This document shows, one piece after another, positions 46,753 to 57,702 of a DNA stretch of 64,000 bases. This DNA is from Gracilariopsis chorda (taxonomy: Eukaryota; Rhodophyta; Florideophyceae; Gracilariales; Gracilariaceae). A program made the position numbers and the translations under genes. The notes beneath the pieces were generated by a model. That model saw only the letters and a list, made by a program, of their open reading frames with translations, made no database searches and was not told the origin of the DNA. The stretch's first letter is position 1. Each line of letters begins with the position of its first letter. The stretch is taken from NCBI GenBank assembly GCA_003194525.1, contig NBIV01000008.1, positions 124,001 to 188,000 on the forward strand, read 5' to 3'.

Positions 46753-48795
46753 ATGGAAAACTCCAACAAGCCCAACGAACTCGGTGAGGACGACCTCGTC
46801 GACTACGAGGAGGAGGACGACACCCCCGTTGAAAAGCCCGCCGAAAACGGCAAACACTCAGCAAACAAGTATGCTATAACTCACTTCCTTCCCACGCTTC
46901 ACCTTCTGCCCCGCTGCTGCTCGTGTCCAACCCCGCCCGAGTGCTCTTCGCTCTGCCTCTGCCACCCGCCTTGAACCCACCACCTCGCCTTTCTGCTCTG
47001 GCGCCCTTCGCGCCGCCTTCCATTTTGCTCCCAACCTCATCACTTTCTTCGATTTTGTGCGAAACTGCCCTTTGTTGTCTTGATCTTCCTTCTACCTCAC
47101 TACCAACGCTAGTCTGCCCTCACGGCCTGTGCCAACCACCCCCCCCCTTCCGCCCCCCTTCAAGCTCTGAGTTTTAGACCCCGCGTCACGCCACGTGCCC
47201 AGTGCGTTTGTCGTTGTACTGTTCCATACTCTGCAAGTCTTTCTGCGGTCTGGCGGAAACCTTGCATCCATTCTCAGCAGCGTCACATCTCACATTCTGC
47301 ATGCCGCAACATTCCTGGCCTGTTCCCCTTTTTTTTGTGATTCTCTATTTTCCCTCTCCCACACACTCCACTCCCCACTCTCAGCGATCACGTCCTCTTC
47401 ATCTTTTTGTTCTTCACAAATCACTCGGTGGCATCCGTCAAAGTCGTCTCGCAGCAGCAGCAGCACGGGGGGCAGAGCGTCGCATCCGCTCACTTATTTA
47501 TCCCCTTCCCATCTGGCGCCCTTCCTGTCGCCATCCCATCGCGCTCCTTGTTTTGGACATCCTTGCTAACTTGCTTCCACTGCTATTTCATTTCTCTCGC
47601 ATCTTTTCGTTCCTTTTCCAGGGGTACCTATGTTGGAATTCACTCTGCAGGCTTTAAGGACTTCCTTCTCGGCCCAGAACTGCTTCGCGCCATTCAGGAC
47701 TGTGGTTTTGAACACCCGTCTGAAGTGCAACATGAGTGTATTCCTCAGGCCGTTCTGGGCTACGATATCTTATGTCAGGCTAAGTCTGGAATGGGTAAGA
47801 CTGCTGTCTTTGTGCTCGCTGCTTTGCAGCAGTTGGTGCCAGTCGAGGGCGAGGTCAGTGCCATCATTCTGGGTCACACTCGTGAACTCGCTTACCAAAT
47901 TGCCCATGAAATTGAACGCTTTTCAAAGTATCTGCCGTCTATTCGATCGGCCGTTATTTATGGAGGAGTGCCTGTGAAGCAGCATAAGGATCTCTTGGCT
48001 TCCAACCCGCCGCATATCATTGTCGGAACACCTGGAAGGGTTAAAGATCTCATCCAACAGAAGGCTCTGGATGTTAGTAAGGTTAAGTTTTTCGTGCTGG
48101 ACGAATGTGACAAGGTGCTTGATGCCCTTGACATGCGTCGCGATATTCAGCAGATTTTCATGGAGACTCCTCATGTTAAACAGGTTATGATGTTCACCGC
48201 GACGCTTTCCAAGGAGATGCGTACCGTGGCAAAGAAGTTTATGAAGGACCCTATTGAGGTCATCGTTGATGACGAGACTAAACTAACTCTCCATGGCCTT
48301 TTGCAGTACTATGTCAAACTTACAGAAGCTGAGAAGAACCGTAAGATGGCTGATATTCTGGATGCATTGGAGTTTAATCAGGTGGTCATCTTTGTGAAGA
48401 GTGTTTCTCGCGCCATTGAGCTCAACAAGCTCTTGGTGGAATGCAATTTCCCCTCCATTGATATCCACTCCAATATCAAGCAAGAGGAACGTATCAGAAG
48501 GTACAAGGCCTTTAAGGACTTTCAAAAGCGAATTCTTGTCGCAACTGATATCTTTGGAAGAGGAATTGACATTGAACGAGTGAATATCGTCATCAACTAC
48601 GACATGTCCTCCAGTCCGGACAGCTATCTGCATAGAGTTGGTCGCGCTGGACGCTTTGGAACAAAAGGTCTGGCGATTTCATTCATCAGCTCGGAAGCTG
48701 ACTCAGAAGTTCTCCAAGGGGTGCAATCTCGTTTCGAAGTGGCCATATCGGAGCTACCCGCAAAGGTGGAACAGGCATCTTACATGAATGCGTGA
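46753..48795 (+). CDS. UAP56: DECD-box RNA helicase UAP56/Sub2 (one intron)
   Basis: ATP-dependent helicase of the TREX complex that couples splicing to mRNA export in the nucleus. Exon 1 is 46,753-46,868 and exon 2 is 47,622-48,795, giving 429 residues, the usual family length. The acidic N-terminus [11 protein letters not shown] is typical. Exon 2 opens with [16 protein letters not shown], matching the family exactly across the junction. Motifs: Q motif [15 protein letters not shown], Walker [51 protein letters not shown] and HRVGRAGR. All catalytic residues are present. It is divergent from the Cys-rich gene and followed by 576 bp before the 3' end of the sugar-nucleotide transporter on the other strand. 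The frame is open for 72 codons into the intron, which is chance. Confidence 0.97.
46869..47621 (+). other. intron of UAP56
   Basis: 753 bp, donor CAA|GTATGCT, acceptor TTTTCCAG|GGG, phase 2. It is pyrimidine-rich through much of its length. Removal restores Lys-Gly-Thr-Tyr at the junction, as in other UAP56 proteins. Confidence 0.93.
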
Positions 48796-49371
48796 TTTCA
48801 AGATTCTGCGTTGATCTCCGTGACCCTTGCTCCCTTCCTTGTTGATATCGTTGGCATGGAGGTCTTCCACCTTTCCAAGCTGGTTACCGCTCTCTTAGTC
48901 GCGGGTACGCCCAGTACTCGATCATTGTCGTAAAAGAAATTGTGAATTGGCATGTGGACTGTACAAAGATGCTCGTTGACGTTTCATTCTTCTATCGTCT
49001 ATGTGTCATTACTCATACTGTAATCTTGCGTTCCTGGTAGTGGTGCAGCAAGAGTGGTTTCAATGGCATACGGGCACATTCCCTCACCTTTACCTGTGTA
49101 TTGTCGGTACCAAGGAATCGTAGAGGTCAAACGTTACCTGTCAAGCGCTCAACCCTACCAAGAGTTTGTACATCTAGTATGGTGCGATTCTTGGGGGCGC
49201 ACTGCTAGCTTGCAAGAACCCTACCCGTTGCTTGCGACAAGGATTAGGGTATGGTCTTCGGTGCGAGGGCTCGATTGCGCAAGCACCCTTACATCGATGG
49301 CTTGTCTATTTTCTTCAACTTTGTAACACGTCATACACACATTTGTTCGTCAAAGGGTAATACCTAGGGAG
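48796..49371. other. convergent intergenic spacer
   Basis: Lies between the stops of UAP56 and the nucleotide-sugar transporter. It should hold both 3' UTRs. A 90-codon frame at 49,054-49,326 has no coding character. Confidence 0.5.
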
Positions 49372-50481
49372 TCACGACGATGGGCGGGTTTCTGTTCCAA
49401 GCAACTCAGCTTTTTCTTCGGTTGACCATTTAGACTGATCGGGCTGTGTAATTTCGGGCTGTGTCGTTCGTATAATCTCAGATGCTTCAGCCCGTCGCCC
49501 GACGATCTTGCCAATACCATACGCTACGCTCCCCAGGAAACCAACCATTACACCTTGTAGATTCCCGTCCGCTCTATGAGCGGGATCGTCTACGAAAATG
49601 ACGCTTGCAACCAACAAGACGACGTCTTTAAGTTGCGATGCAATGGACTGAGCGATTGCATCGTTCGTAGTTGTGTTGACGAATATGGCGTGATTAATTA
49701 TTACAGCCATCGCGCAGGAGCAAAGGAACAAAAATGAGTAGGTCAAGTCGGCAAAGTGAGACAACAAGCCTTCCTTTCTAGGAATTGCCATGACGAGAAT
49801 GATAAGCACGGGTATATTTGCCAGCGCGTTCACGAAGATCAACTGAAGGTTTGACAAGTGAAGCTTATCGCGTATCGGTCTTAGCAGGACCAAGTAAATA
49901 GCTGTGCTCAGGTTTGCAGTGAACGCCAAGGCGTACCCAACAGGGTCGAACGCCAAATCAGTGGTGCCTGCCCAAAGGGCTCCCGCCGTAACCAGAATCG
50001 TTGCGACGATCGTGTAAATGGTCGGCTTTGTCTTGTTCACGTATGAGTGAATGGAAACGACGAAAATCATACTGGTGCGCCTAAGTGTGTTGTACATCAT
50101 TAGACTTGTGAACTTCAAAGCCACGAGCGACGTAAGAAGCATAGTAAGGTTCGACAAGAAGAGCGGTGCGTATATTCTTACCGAACTGGACGTCCATTTT
50201 GATATCTGAGGCAGCTGCGTACGCCCGGTCAATGACAAGGTAGACAAGATTACCACCGCTGTTACTGATTGTGAAAGAAGCAGAAACGGCGGATCAGAGG
50301 CTGGAAAACGTGAAAACAAAAGCTTGTTGAACAAAGTCAATGATACTGATGCCGCGATATAATACAAGGAAGCGAGAAGCGATAGACACGAGACAGCGGA
50401 TGCTTTGCCAACTTTTGGTGGCGGCTGAGTTGTTGAGGACTCCATTTTCGCTAGCGATGAGGAGGATAGGCGTTTACGCAT
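49372..50481 (-). CDS. nucleotide-sugar transporter-like protein (DMT/TPT superfamily, SLC35D/VRG4-like)
   Basis: A 369-residue intronless membrane protein with about ten hydrophobic helices. After a short Ser-rich cytosolic N-terminus come SLTLFNKLLFSRFPASDPPF and SLVALKFTSLMMYNTLRRTS, both typical of the GDP-mannose/UDP-sugar branch of the SLC35 family. The C-terminal half repeats the fold, with NHAIFVNTTTNDAIAQSIAS and the conserved QLKDVV helix, and ends in a charged tail. The family exchanges nucleotide sugars for the nucleoside monophosphate across Golgi or ER membranes. Substrate cannot be read from sequence; GDP-mannose or UDP-sugars for cell-wall galactan synthesis are possible. An alternative start is the Met 12 codons further in (50,445). 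Head-to-head with the SUT gene across 1.35 kb. Confidence 0.87.
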   Translation of the reverse strand: MRKRLSSSSLAKMESSTTQPPPKVGKASAVSCLSLLASLYYIAASVSLTLFNKLLFSRFPASDPPFLLLSQSVTAVVILSTLSLTGRTQLPQISKWTSSSVRIYAPLFLSNLTMLLTSLVALKFTSLMMYNTLRRTSMIFVVSIHSYVNKTKPTIYTIVATILVTAGALWAGTTDLAFDPVGYALAFTANLSTAIYLVLLRPIRDKLHLSNLQLIFVNALANIPVLIILVMAIPRKEGLLSHFADLTYSFLFLCSCAMAVIINHAIFVNTTTNDAIAQSIASQLKDVVLLVASVIFVDDPAHRADGNLQGVMVGFLGSVAYGIGKIVGRRAEASEIIRTTQPEITQPDQSKWSTEEKAELLGTETRPSS

Positions 50482-51834
50482 TTGTCAAACCGGTCGTGAT
50501 CGCTGTATTTTTCGTACACTTCGTAGATACACAATACATGCACCTAGACGCAGCAAACAATTAGACTAAGGAGTGAAGCAGGATAGAACCAGGACTGTAT
50601 ATCGTATCTCTGATGCGACCGGTACAGGAGTAGCCCCGTTTCGTGGTTGAGAGGGAAAGACAATGTTTTCGAGGATTGAGGGCATGGACAGACTCGAGAT
50701 TTACGTGCACTGAAACGAACGCTGACGCACGCGGCTAGGACTGGGATGAGCTCGAGCCATTCCGATGGAGCGCTTTCTTGGTAAGGTTAAAAGGGAAGGC
50801 TAGCATTGCAATCCATGACTGACACCGCGATTGCCCATTCGGGAGAATCGTTTCGTTTCGGGCTTCTCAATGCTGCTGGCGCTGACTGTGCCAAGGTAAC
50901 AAATTTTTGGAAATAGGTGTCCGAATACTTGTTCTGCAGCTCTGCGTTTGCTGCTCCTCGCTACACGCTACTGTACTGTATTGAGACGATCGTTTCCCAA
51001 TCGGACCTCTACTTGGGCGCGACCTGGGAAGCTGGTGAACGATATTCTGCATACCAGCGAGAATTAAAAGTTCTACGCAGTTCAAAGTGACAGAACATGC
51101 TGCACCTAATCTGCTAAGCAGGAAGCTGTAACGCAAGGAACCTCAGTCTCATGTTCATACTTTTTTTTTTCGAAAACCAAGCCTTGCTAAATGGTAGAAC
51201 ATCGAATACGCATTCACGTCCAGTTCATATGACATCACTTCCCCATGCATAAGTCATCACCCTGATGGAGTTCAGACACGGGATCCTTTTGAATGGGGAG
51301 CTAGGACGATGTTTGCTATTCCTCGATAATGGTTCCCTTGGGCAATCTGGCTCACGCTAGGTTCGCGTTGAAAAGTACATGACTCTGAAATAATCACTAC
51401 TCTACCCTTGGGTAACCCTTCTAGGCTAAGTTAACCTGGTACGAATACTGAGCTGAGATGACGAAAGAAATTGAAAACGGACGCAAACCGTAGCTCTCAA
51501 AAGGTTGAGCAAATTGGATTACAACGGCAGCGTTAACTGGGTCACGTCGCGTTGCATTAGCGTGCATCTTCCCTCATAAAAATGGCAAGCATAAGAAGAT
51601 AAAATGCAATCGAACGACACGCAAGGGGCACCAAGTGTGAGCGCTTCAGTTGAAGGGCATGTGTTTAGAAACCAGTCGTTCTGGACACATGTGGTTATTC
51701 CAACACCGTCGAAGCTAACGGGTGTCTGTTGGAAAGCGACGGTTCTTCATTGTTGTTTGTGAGTGTTGTAACAAACTCGAAACGTGACATTCGAAGGTGA
51801 GCTTCCGCGGAAACGGAATCCTGCTCGCCATAGC
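50482..51834. other. divergent intergenic region
   Basis: 1.35 kb between the starts of the nucleotide-sugar transporter and the SUT-like gene. A T-run lies near 51,160. No further gene or repeat is recognised; it must contain both promoters. Confidence 0.5.
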
Positions 51835-53337
51835 ATGACGGCAGATTCCGCTTTGACTGTTCCGGACCGAATAGACAGCAAGGCTGGGAGCTGTACAGCT
51901 AAACAGGACTGTTTCTTCATCGAGGCATCGTCATCTCCGAAAGCGTTACCGGCAGGGCACAAACCATGGTTGTACCTTGCGATTCCGTCTCTGTCATTTG
52001 CTGGTGTGCAGCTGGCGTGGGCTGTGCTCACCGGGCACGCAACGGCACACCTACGCACTCTCGGACTATCTGACAAGCTGGTTGGGCTGGCATGGCTGGG
52101 CGGCCCAGTGACCGGGACAATCGTGCAGCCCATTATCGGGGTGTTATCTGATCGATGTACAAGTCGGTTTGGAAGGCGTCGACCGTTCATGCTGGGCGGC
52201 GCAGGTCTTACGGCTATTGGATTGGTGTTGTTCAGTAGTTCACAAAGGTTGGCGCGCATGGTCGGGGCTGCTGAACGGGGCAGTGTGGCGCTTAATATTG
52301 GGGTGCTAACGTTCTGGATAGCGGATGTAGCGGTGAACATTCTACAAGGACCGACGAGGGCGCTGCTTGCCGACACGACTCCGGACGGACAGTTGGCTCT
52401 GGGAAGCTGCTTCTTCGCGGTTGCAAACGGAGCTGGAAAGGCTGTAGGATTCGGACTGGGTGCGCTGGTGGATGGAATTGAAAAGGTTTTCGGAATTGCA
52501 GCGTTGTTGATTGTGTTGCTGACTGGTGCATGTTGCTATGTTATCGAAGAAGAACGGTTGTATGAATCGGAAGCGCAGAGCTTTGCACGGCTGTTGCGCC
52601 ACACTGTGAGGGAGTGCGGAAGCGCGCTGAGGGACATGCCTAGTGAAATTCGACGGGTGTTTGCGGTGCAATGGTTGACGTATCTGTCGTTGATGTTGCT
52701 GTTCATATACGGGGCGGACTGGGTGGGGAAGGAGGTGTTCGGGGGATCTGGAGACGCGGCCAGGGGCAGTGTGAAGCGCGAATTATTCGATGCTGGGGTG
52801 CGATATGGAAACGCGGCACTGTTTGGAATGGCGGTGGGATGCATGGTGACGGCGCCGATAATGCTGATACTTGCGAGACGACTGGGGGTGCGATCTGTGT
52901 GGGCGGGCTCGTTAGCAATTGTGGCATGCAGCTTTGCGTTGGCGGTGAACGCGGGACGGGTGATGGCGGCGGTGATGATGACGAGTTGGTGCTTCGCGGC
53001 GGCGGCGGCGCTGACGATCCCGTGGACGTTGGTATCGGCCATGCTGACGGGGGAGCGCGCTAAGCGAAAGGGCGTGTACCTTGCGAGCTTCAACTTGGCG
53101 CAGGCCACGCCGGGGCTGGTGGCGAGCACGCTGGGAAGCGTCATCGTGCACCTGTGGGGGCTGCCCGCCGTCATGGTGGCCGTCAGCGTCAGCGCCGCGC
53201 TGGCCACGGCCGCCACCGCCACCGTGTCGCTGCCGCGCGGCATCGGGCGGCGCCTCGGGTTGCCCGAGCCCGAGCCCGAGCCCGAGCACGAGCACGAGCA
53301 CGATGAGCGCGACGCGTGTCCACGTGCCGCGGTCTGA
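51835..53337 (+). CDS. SUT: SUT/SLC45-type sugar-proton symporter (GPH family)
   Basis: A 500-residue intronless protein of the major facilitator superfamily with about twelve hydrophobic helices. The first helix pair gives FAGVQLAWAVLTGHATAHL and WLGGPVTGTIVQPIIGVLSD, followed by RCTSRFGRRRPFMLGG, the RxGRRRP loop signature of plant sucrose transporters and SLC45 proteins. Helix 4 contains DVAVNILQGPTRALLAD, also characteristic. Family members move sucrose or related sugars with protons; in a red alga floridoside, trehalose or sucrose are possible substrates. The frame extends 17 codons upstream only through a GTG, so ATG 51,835 is chosen. The C-terminus is an acidic tail from hexanucleotide repeats (about 53,264-53,306). 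AATAAA at 53,515-53,520 may be its polyadenylation signal. Confidence 0.88.
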   Translation: MTADSALTVPDRIDSKAGSCTAKQDCFFIEASSSPKALPAGHKPWLYLAIPSLSFAGVQLAWAVLTGHATAHLRTLGLSDKLVGLAWLGGPVTGTIVQPIIGVLSDRCTSRFGRRRPFMLGGAGLTAIGLVLFSSSQRLARMVGAAERGSVALNIGVLTFWIADVAVNILQGPTRALLADTTPDGQLALGSCFFAVANGAGKAVGFGLGALVDGIEKVFGIAALLIVLLTGACCYVIEEERLYESEAQSFARLLRHTVRECGSALRDMPSEIRRVFAVQWLTYLSLMLLFIYGADWVGKEVFGGSGDAARGSVKRELFDAGVRYGNAALFGMAVGCMVTAPIMLILARRLGVRSVWAGSLAIVACSFALAVNAGRVMAAVMMTSWCFAAAAALTIPWTLVSAMLTGERAKRKGVYLASFNLAQATPGLVASTLGSVIVHLWGLPAVMVAVSVSAALATAATATVSLPRGIGRRLGLPEPEPEPEHEHEHDERDACPRAAV

Positions 53338-53524
53338 CTCGGTGCCGTCGCGCCGCGGCGGCGCTTCGCGGCAGATCTTTTCGCGAAACGTATTCAGATT
53401 TTTATGCCGCTGCCGGGGTGCAAACGAGCGCCACACAACGGCTGTCAGCGCTCGCAGAGGTGCGAAGAGATGCGCCTGTGGGGGTTCGTTTACCCTTTGC
53501 ACCAAATTCGCTCCAATAAAGAGG

Positions 53525-53618
53525 AGCTCACGCTCTTCTCTCTACGACCCGCCTCTCTTCAGTCGCTCTTCTGCGCCCCCTCACCCCCCTCACCCCCCCC
53601 CCCATCCCTACTCGCACA
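53525..53618 (+). promoter_or_regulatory. pyrimidine-rich leader of the LHC gene
   Basis: CT-rich run with homopolymeric C, ending in CTCGCACA just before the ATG. The whole SUT-to-LHC spacer is 281 bp, so the LHC promoter must lie in it or in the SUT 3' end. No TATA box is seen. Confidence 0.5.
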
Positions 53619-54343
53619 ATGGCTTTCATCTCCTCCTTCGCACCATGCTTCTCTCGCGCTACCGCCACTTTCGGCGCGCGCGTCTGCGCAGTGTCCACGC
53701 CGTCTACCGCCACCGTGACAATGGCCGAGAAGAGCCCTTCCGTCCCCTTCATGGACGCTCCGTCCAGACTCACCCCCGACATGGCCGGTTACGTCGGATT
53801 CGGTAAGTACTCAAAACTAAGAAAAGAAAACAACGCGCCAGACGAACAGAAAACTGACCCCGCACTCGTATCACAGACCCGTTCAACATCTCGGCCTTCC
53901 TCAACGTCAAGTGGTTGCAAGAGGCAGAGATTAAGCACGCCCGCATCTGTCTGCTGGCCATCCTCGGTTTCATGGTGGCCGAGGTGTACCAGTTCCCCTG
54001 GTACAGCGATTACCCACACGTCGTCATCTACCGCCACAACTGGGCCGTCACAAACGGCTCACTTTCTCAAATTTTGCTGTGGTGCTCGTTCTTCGAGATC
54101 ATGACCATGCCGGCCGTCACTCAGATGGTCACCGGCAGGAGCGACAGAGAGCCGGGAGACTTCAAGTTTGACCCGCTCGGACTCGGCAAGGACCCTGCAA
54201 AACTCGCTGTGTACAAGGTCAACGAGATAAAGAACGGCCGTCTTGCCATGATTGCCGTGTCTGGCGCTATTCACCACGCCGCCGTCACTAACCAGAACCT
54301 TATTGAACAGCTCACTGCTGGCAACATTCTTCCCAAGTTATAA
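53619..54343 (+). CDS. Lhcr: red-algal light-harvesting complex I protein (Lhcr), one intron
   Basis: Nucleus-encoded antenna protein of photosystem I. Exons 53,619-53,802 and 53,877-54,343 give 216 residues. A transit peptide of about 35-45 residues ([20 protein letters not shown] onward, Ser/Ala/Thr/Arg-rich, few acids) precedes the mature start near [17 protein letters not shown]. Three membrane helices follow. Helix 1 has the chlorophyll-binding EAEIKHAR, helix 3 has [10 protein letters not shown], the paired Glu-Arg motifs of the LHC family. [14 protein letters not shown] before helix 3 and the closing NILPKL are typical of Lhcr. It would bind chlorophyll a and zeaxanthin in the thylakoid membrane. 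Strong expression is likely, in keeping with the short spacers on both sides. Confidence 0.96.
53803..53876 (+). other. intron of the Lhcr gene
   Basis: 74 bp, donor GTAAGT, acceptor TCACAG, phase 1. Splicing gives [12 protein letters not shown], the conserved mature N-terminus. Confidence 0.92.
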
Positions 54344-55373
54344 GTAATGTTGCTGATGTTTTGATAAAAGCTTTTTCTCATCGCCTTGTACTGATCTCTT
54401 AATGCGCCGCTTGCCGTCTGCAACGGCCATAGCGCGTTGAACCGCAGTTGCAGTATTGCGAGCCTTCACTTTAGTGTGCCACACATGTATCTATGAACAC
54501 ATCACGAGAAGTGTGCACCATAGTGAGCAGTCTTGGCCGTCTTCACTTGTGACCCGATTGCTCCCGTGTCGATAAGTGAAGGGACTACGAGATAATGTTT
54601 CTGGCCTCAAACGTCGTCCGTGGGCTATATCAACCCCTGTTGCTGTTGGATACTGCCCGTTCTTTCTATGTATGCTATGGACACGCTAACCCTAACCGAC
54701 GTAGTTTTCTACCAGAATAGTTAGCATTGCGAACTGCGCGTGTTGAAACCATTAAAAAAATCTCATCACGGGATAAACGAGTTGGTCGCACGTAGGATAC
54801 CAGCCGTAGACTTAATCGATATCATCGCAAGCTTATCCTTTCTAAAGTATTCGCTATCGGGAAAAAAGAAAACCGCACACAGCTTACCGTTTTCAGCTGT
54901 ATTTCGATACGTGCGTGCGCAACAGGACGAGATCTGAGTCGAGAGCGAACACGCTGTCATACGTGTACAGAAAATGCACCACAAGCGCACAAAGAGTGAA
55001 ATGCCGCAGCACATGCGCACACCACAGCGGCACAACCGACAACAAATCAACTTGGCAAACGCCCCTGAGCAAAAAAAAAATGCAACGCAAAGCCTGCAAC
55101 ATCATACTGTACAAAGGGTATGCACATCACACTCCTACAAGATTGCTTGAGATTCCAGTCGGAATGGGCCAGCGACCATCGACAACTGTTCATCTCACTT
55201 CCGTGCAGCGTCGTCCAGTAGTGCGTCCACTATAGTCCTTCCAAGGAGCTCACCACCGCGGGCCACACCCAGCGCGAGCTGCGCATTCCTCCTCTACACC
55301 AACTATTACCGTTCCATCCCACACCAATCACAAATGCGACGCAAGAAGCGCCGCCGCCGCCAAGACCCCCGTA
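54344..55373. other. intergenic region
   Basis: About 1 kb between tandem genes. GATAAAA shortly after the LHC stop (about 54,363) may serve 3' end formation. The AT-rich middle (54.7-55.1 kb) has short frames with no coding character. Confidence 0.45.
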
Positions 55374-56288
55374 ATGACCTCATCGCCAGCATGGTTGACC
55401 GTTGCGCTCTCCACCCTCGCTACTGTCGAAGAAGAACCCGCTCAAGTTCTACATCACGGTATCCGGAAGCTGCCCCAGTTCCACATCCTCCACCACCTCA
55501 ACCGCTGGGCACGCCACGTATGGCGCCCAGCCATCACCCCGGAGCAGTTACAAGCGCTCACGAATCGCCCGGAGCCCGCTTCCGTTCAACGCCTCAATGC
55601 AGGCGCCGCCTCCTTGCTCGGCGCCCTTCTCGAAGCTGTACGCCGCTGCGACGCAGAGCGCTGGCTTCAGGTCCTCGGTGTCATGTTCCTCGCCGCTGAT
55701 CCCTGGGCGATCGACGTCGGCCACGAAGAACAGGCGCAGGTGAACAAATGTGCTCACGCCATTGAATTGCTCTTTGAAAACTCGCAGCAAGTCGCTATCA
55801 CAGTAGCCGCGCTCAATACGGAGACGATCGAATTACCGGTGGACGGTGTGTTCGCCGCTTCCAAGGACGAATCATTTGCCGAGCTTCGATGTCGCGTCGC
55901 CGCACTGCAGCTTCAACTAGATGACGTTACAGCTGTTGTTCGACAGAATGAAAAGAATACCAAGGACCTGTTGAGCTCGTTTCACTTCTGGTCCCTGCTA
56001 CTGCTCGACGAATTGCGCAGCTACAAACACGCCGTACGGTCACCCGTCTCCACTCCCACGCAGTCCCAGGCGGCTGACATGGGTGCTGGCTTGCCTCCAA
56101 TGCGACCACTACCAGCGGGGTACAAGCGCGACGGCGCAAGCGGTGATGTGTACGCAGCGTTCAGTGCGGCTACGAACGGTGCGTGGTCTGCGAAGGGGAA
56201 TGCATCTATTGCTACTTCTCCTCGCGCCCCGAAGGGGGAACTGAAACCCAAACGCGTGTTCCGTGATGGCAAGTGGGTCAAATCATAA
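55374..56288 (+). CDS. protein of unknown function, 304 residues
   Basis: Intronless, GC-rich frame with strong coding character that I cannot assign. The N-terminal two thirds look all-helical: MTSSPAWLTVALSTLATVEE, then LPQFHILHHLNRWARHVWRP, then LLGALLEAVRRCDAERWLQV. A coiled-coil-like stretch follows around residues 160-195 (FAELRCRVAALQLQLDDVTA), then a hydrophobic helix HFWSLLLLDEL. The last 90 residues are Pro/Gly/Ala-rich and basic, ending KPKRVFRDGKWVKS, probably disordered. There is no clear signal or transit peptide and no certain membrane span. The ATG chosen is the first in frame. It is convergent with the NT-C2 gene (244 bp between stops). Confidence 0.65.
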   Translation: MTSSPAWLTVALSTLATVEEEPAQVLHHGIRKLPQFHILHHLNRWARHVWRPAITPEQLQALTNRPEPASVQRLNAGAASLLGALLEAVRRCDAERWLQVLGVMFLAADPWAIDVGHEEQAQVNKCAHAIELLFENSQQVAITVAALNTETIELPVDGVFAASKDESFAELRCRVAALQLQLDDVTAVVRQNEKNTKDLLSSFHFWSLLLLDELRSYKHAVRSPVSTPTQSQAADMGAGLPPMRPLPAGYKRDGASGDVYAAFSAATNGAWSAKGNASIATSPRAPKGELKPKRVFRDGKWVKS

Positions 56289-56532
56289 CACGGGCAAAAC
56301 AAATGTCGGGCTAGCGTTGTCTATATGTAAGTTAGTTGTGCTTGTTTATGTTATGGCATTTGGTTTCAGTTAAGCTAGGTGGATTGGTAGTATCGGGATG
56401 ACGAGCATTGACATGTTGTAGTGTAGCGATTTGATAAAGTTATGTGATATTAACCGTTGTCGAAGGACATGGCTGGCCATGTGCTGCAATGAGCGAGAAA
56501 GACGAAGACGGCACACGATGGCTGACATGCAA

Positions 56533-57702
56533 CTAGTTGGCAAGTTCTCTGAGTTCACTGGTGGAGCTGGAACGGACGGAAAGGGTGCGACTACTCAGTC
56601 GTCTAGCCGGCAGCCGGGGTGGCACAGATGGGACAGGGTCAGCGCGGCTCTCTATGAGATGGTCCAAACACAAAGTTTGATCAAGCTTTGCACGTTGAGT
56701 ATCACTTGCCGAGTCGGGCGCGCTGGTGACTCCAATGCCATCGGCCTGGCACACAGTGGAGTATATAGAATTGACGGTAGCAAGGGCGTCGACTCGCGAC
56801 TCAGCAATGTGCTGCGGCCACGAATCACGCATGCGTTGTTGAAATATTGACTCGTAAACTTGCTTTTGCAGCAGTTCTGGATTGGGAATGCTTCTCTCCA
56901 AGACGGCACTTGGGGTTTGCACGAAGAGAGCGGAGGAGCTATTCTGTGGGTGGCGGGGGTGGAAAGAGGCCGGACCCGGGGCGGAGAAGGAGGGGAAGGA
57001 GGACATGGAGTTGGAGGAGGGCAACCTGGTGGGAGGAGGCGGAATGTATGAATTGAAGCGGTCAGACGAATCGTCATGGTCGACAGAGCGGTCGGTGTTG
57101 GAGCGCTTCTCGGCTTCTTCCGGGGTGAGGGGGAGGAGTGAGGGATCGGAATTGGTGGTGGAGGCGCTTGGAGGCGTTGGTGCGGGCGTTGTGGGGGTGG
57201 AACTCTTCAACCAGGCCGGGGTGACGTGGGGGAGGGTGCGCGTGCGGAAGATTTTGTCGCCGGACTTTATGGTGACGCGAATGGAGAGCTTGAGGGTGGT
57301 GTTGAGCAGACTGCCCTGCACGAGGTGATTGCGAGAAAGAAAGCCGACCGCGGCGACTTCGGCAAGGTCGACGGTGACGTCGCCCTCGAAGGTGTTGGAG
57401 TGGCCCACCCAGCGCTGACGGCGGTCAGAGCGGAGGTGCAGATGAAGGGGTGCGGACTGGAGGATGGTGTGGTCGTTTGGGTCGGATGGGATGGGTAGGG
57501 TGAAGGTGGCGTGGCAGTTCCAGCGGATTAGATTGCCGGGTTCGACGGGCTGCGACGGGGTGCGGCCGTCGGGCGGCGTGGCGCGTCGCGCGCGCCATTG
57601 TACGAACAGCTGCTGGTGGATGGGCGGGATGCTGTCCAGTTGATGCACCGTCAGCGCGACCGCGAACACGCGGGGAGGACCGTTGCGGAAGCGGCTGCGC
57701 AT
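56533..57702 (-). CDS. NT-C2 (EEIG1/EHBP1-type) domain protein
   Basis: A 389-residue intronless protein. Residues about 10-150 resemble the N-terminal C2 domain of EEIG1/FAM102 and EHBP1: FAVALTVHQLDSIPP, then QLFVQWR, LIRWNCHATFTLPI, TFEGDVTVDLAEVAAVGFLS and a final strand LKLSIRVTIKSGDKIFRT. These domains bind membranes or small GTPases in endosome and actin work. The remainder is Ser/Pro-rich and probably disordered, with one helical block near residues 290-330 (LLQKQVYESIFQQRMRDSWP). The frame is open far upstream (to 58,272), but that part overlaps the PiT gene and has odd composition, so the internal ATG at 57,702 is chosen. Assignment is by pattern only. Confidence 0.7.
   Translation of the reverse strand: MRSRFRNGPPRVFAVALTVHQLDSIPPIHQQLFVQWRARRATPPDGRTPSQPVEPGNLIRWNCHATFTLPIPSDPNDHTILQSAPLHLHLRSDRRQRWVGHSNTFEGDVTVDLAEVAAVGFLSRNHLVQGSLLNTTLKLSIRVTIKSGDKIFRTRTLPHVTPAWLKSSTPTTPAPTPPSASTTNSDPSLLPLTPEEAEKRSNTDRSVDHDDSSDRFNSYIPPPPTRLPSSNSMSSFPSFSAPGPASFHPRHPQNSSSALFVQTPSAVLERSIPNPELLQKQVYESIFQQRMRDSWPQHIAESRVDALATVNSIYSTVCQADGIGVTSAPDSASDTQRAKLDQTLCLDHLIESRADPVPSVPPRLPARRLSSRTLSVRSSSTSELRELAN

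Noticed and set aside
47407-47621. UAP56 starting inside the intron
   Set aside because: The acidic first exon and exact GT-AG junction restore the family sequence, so the open stretch before the acceptor is intronic.
52536-53243. 235-codon minus-strand frame in the SUT gene
   Set aside because: It is antisense to a well-supported transporter frame, caused by high GC content.
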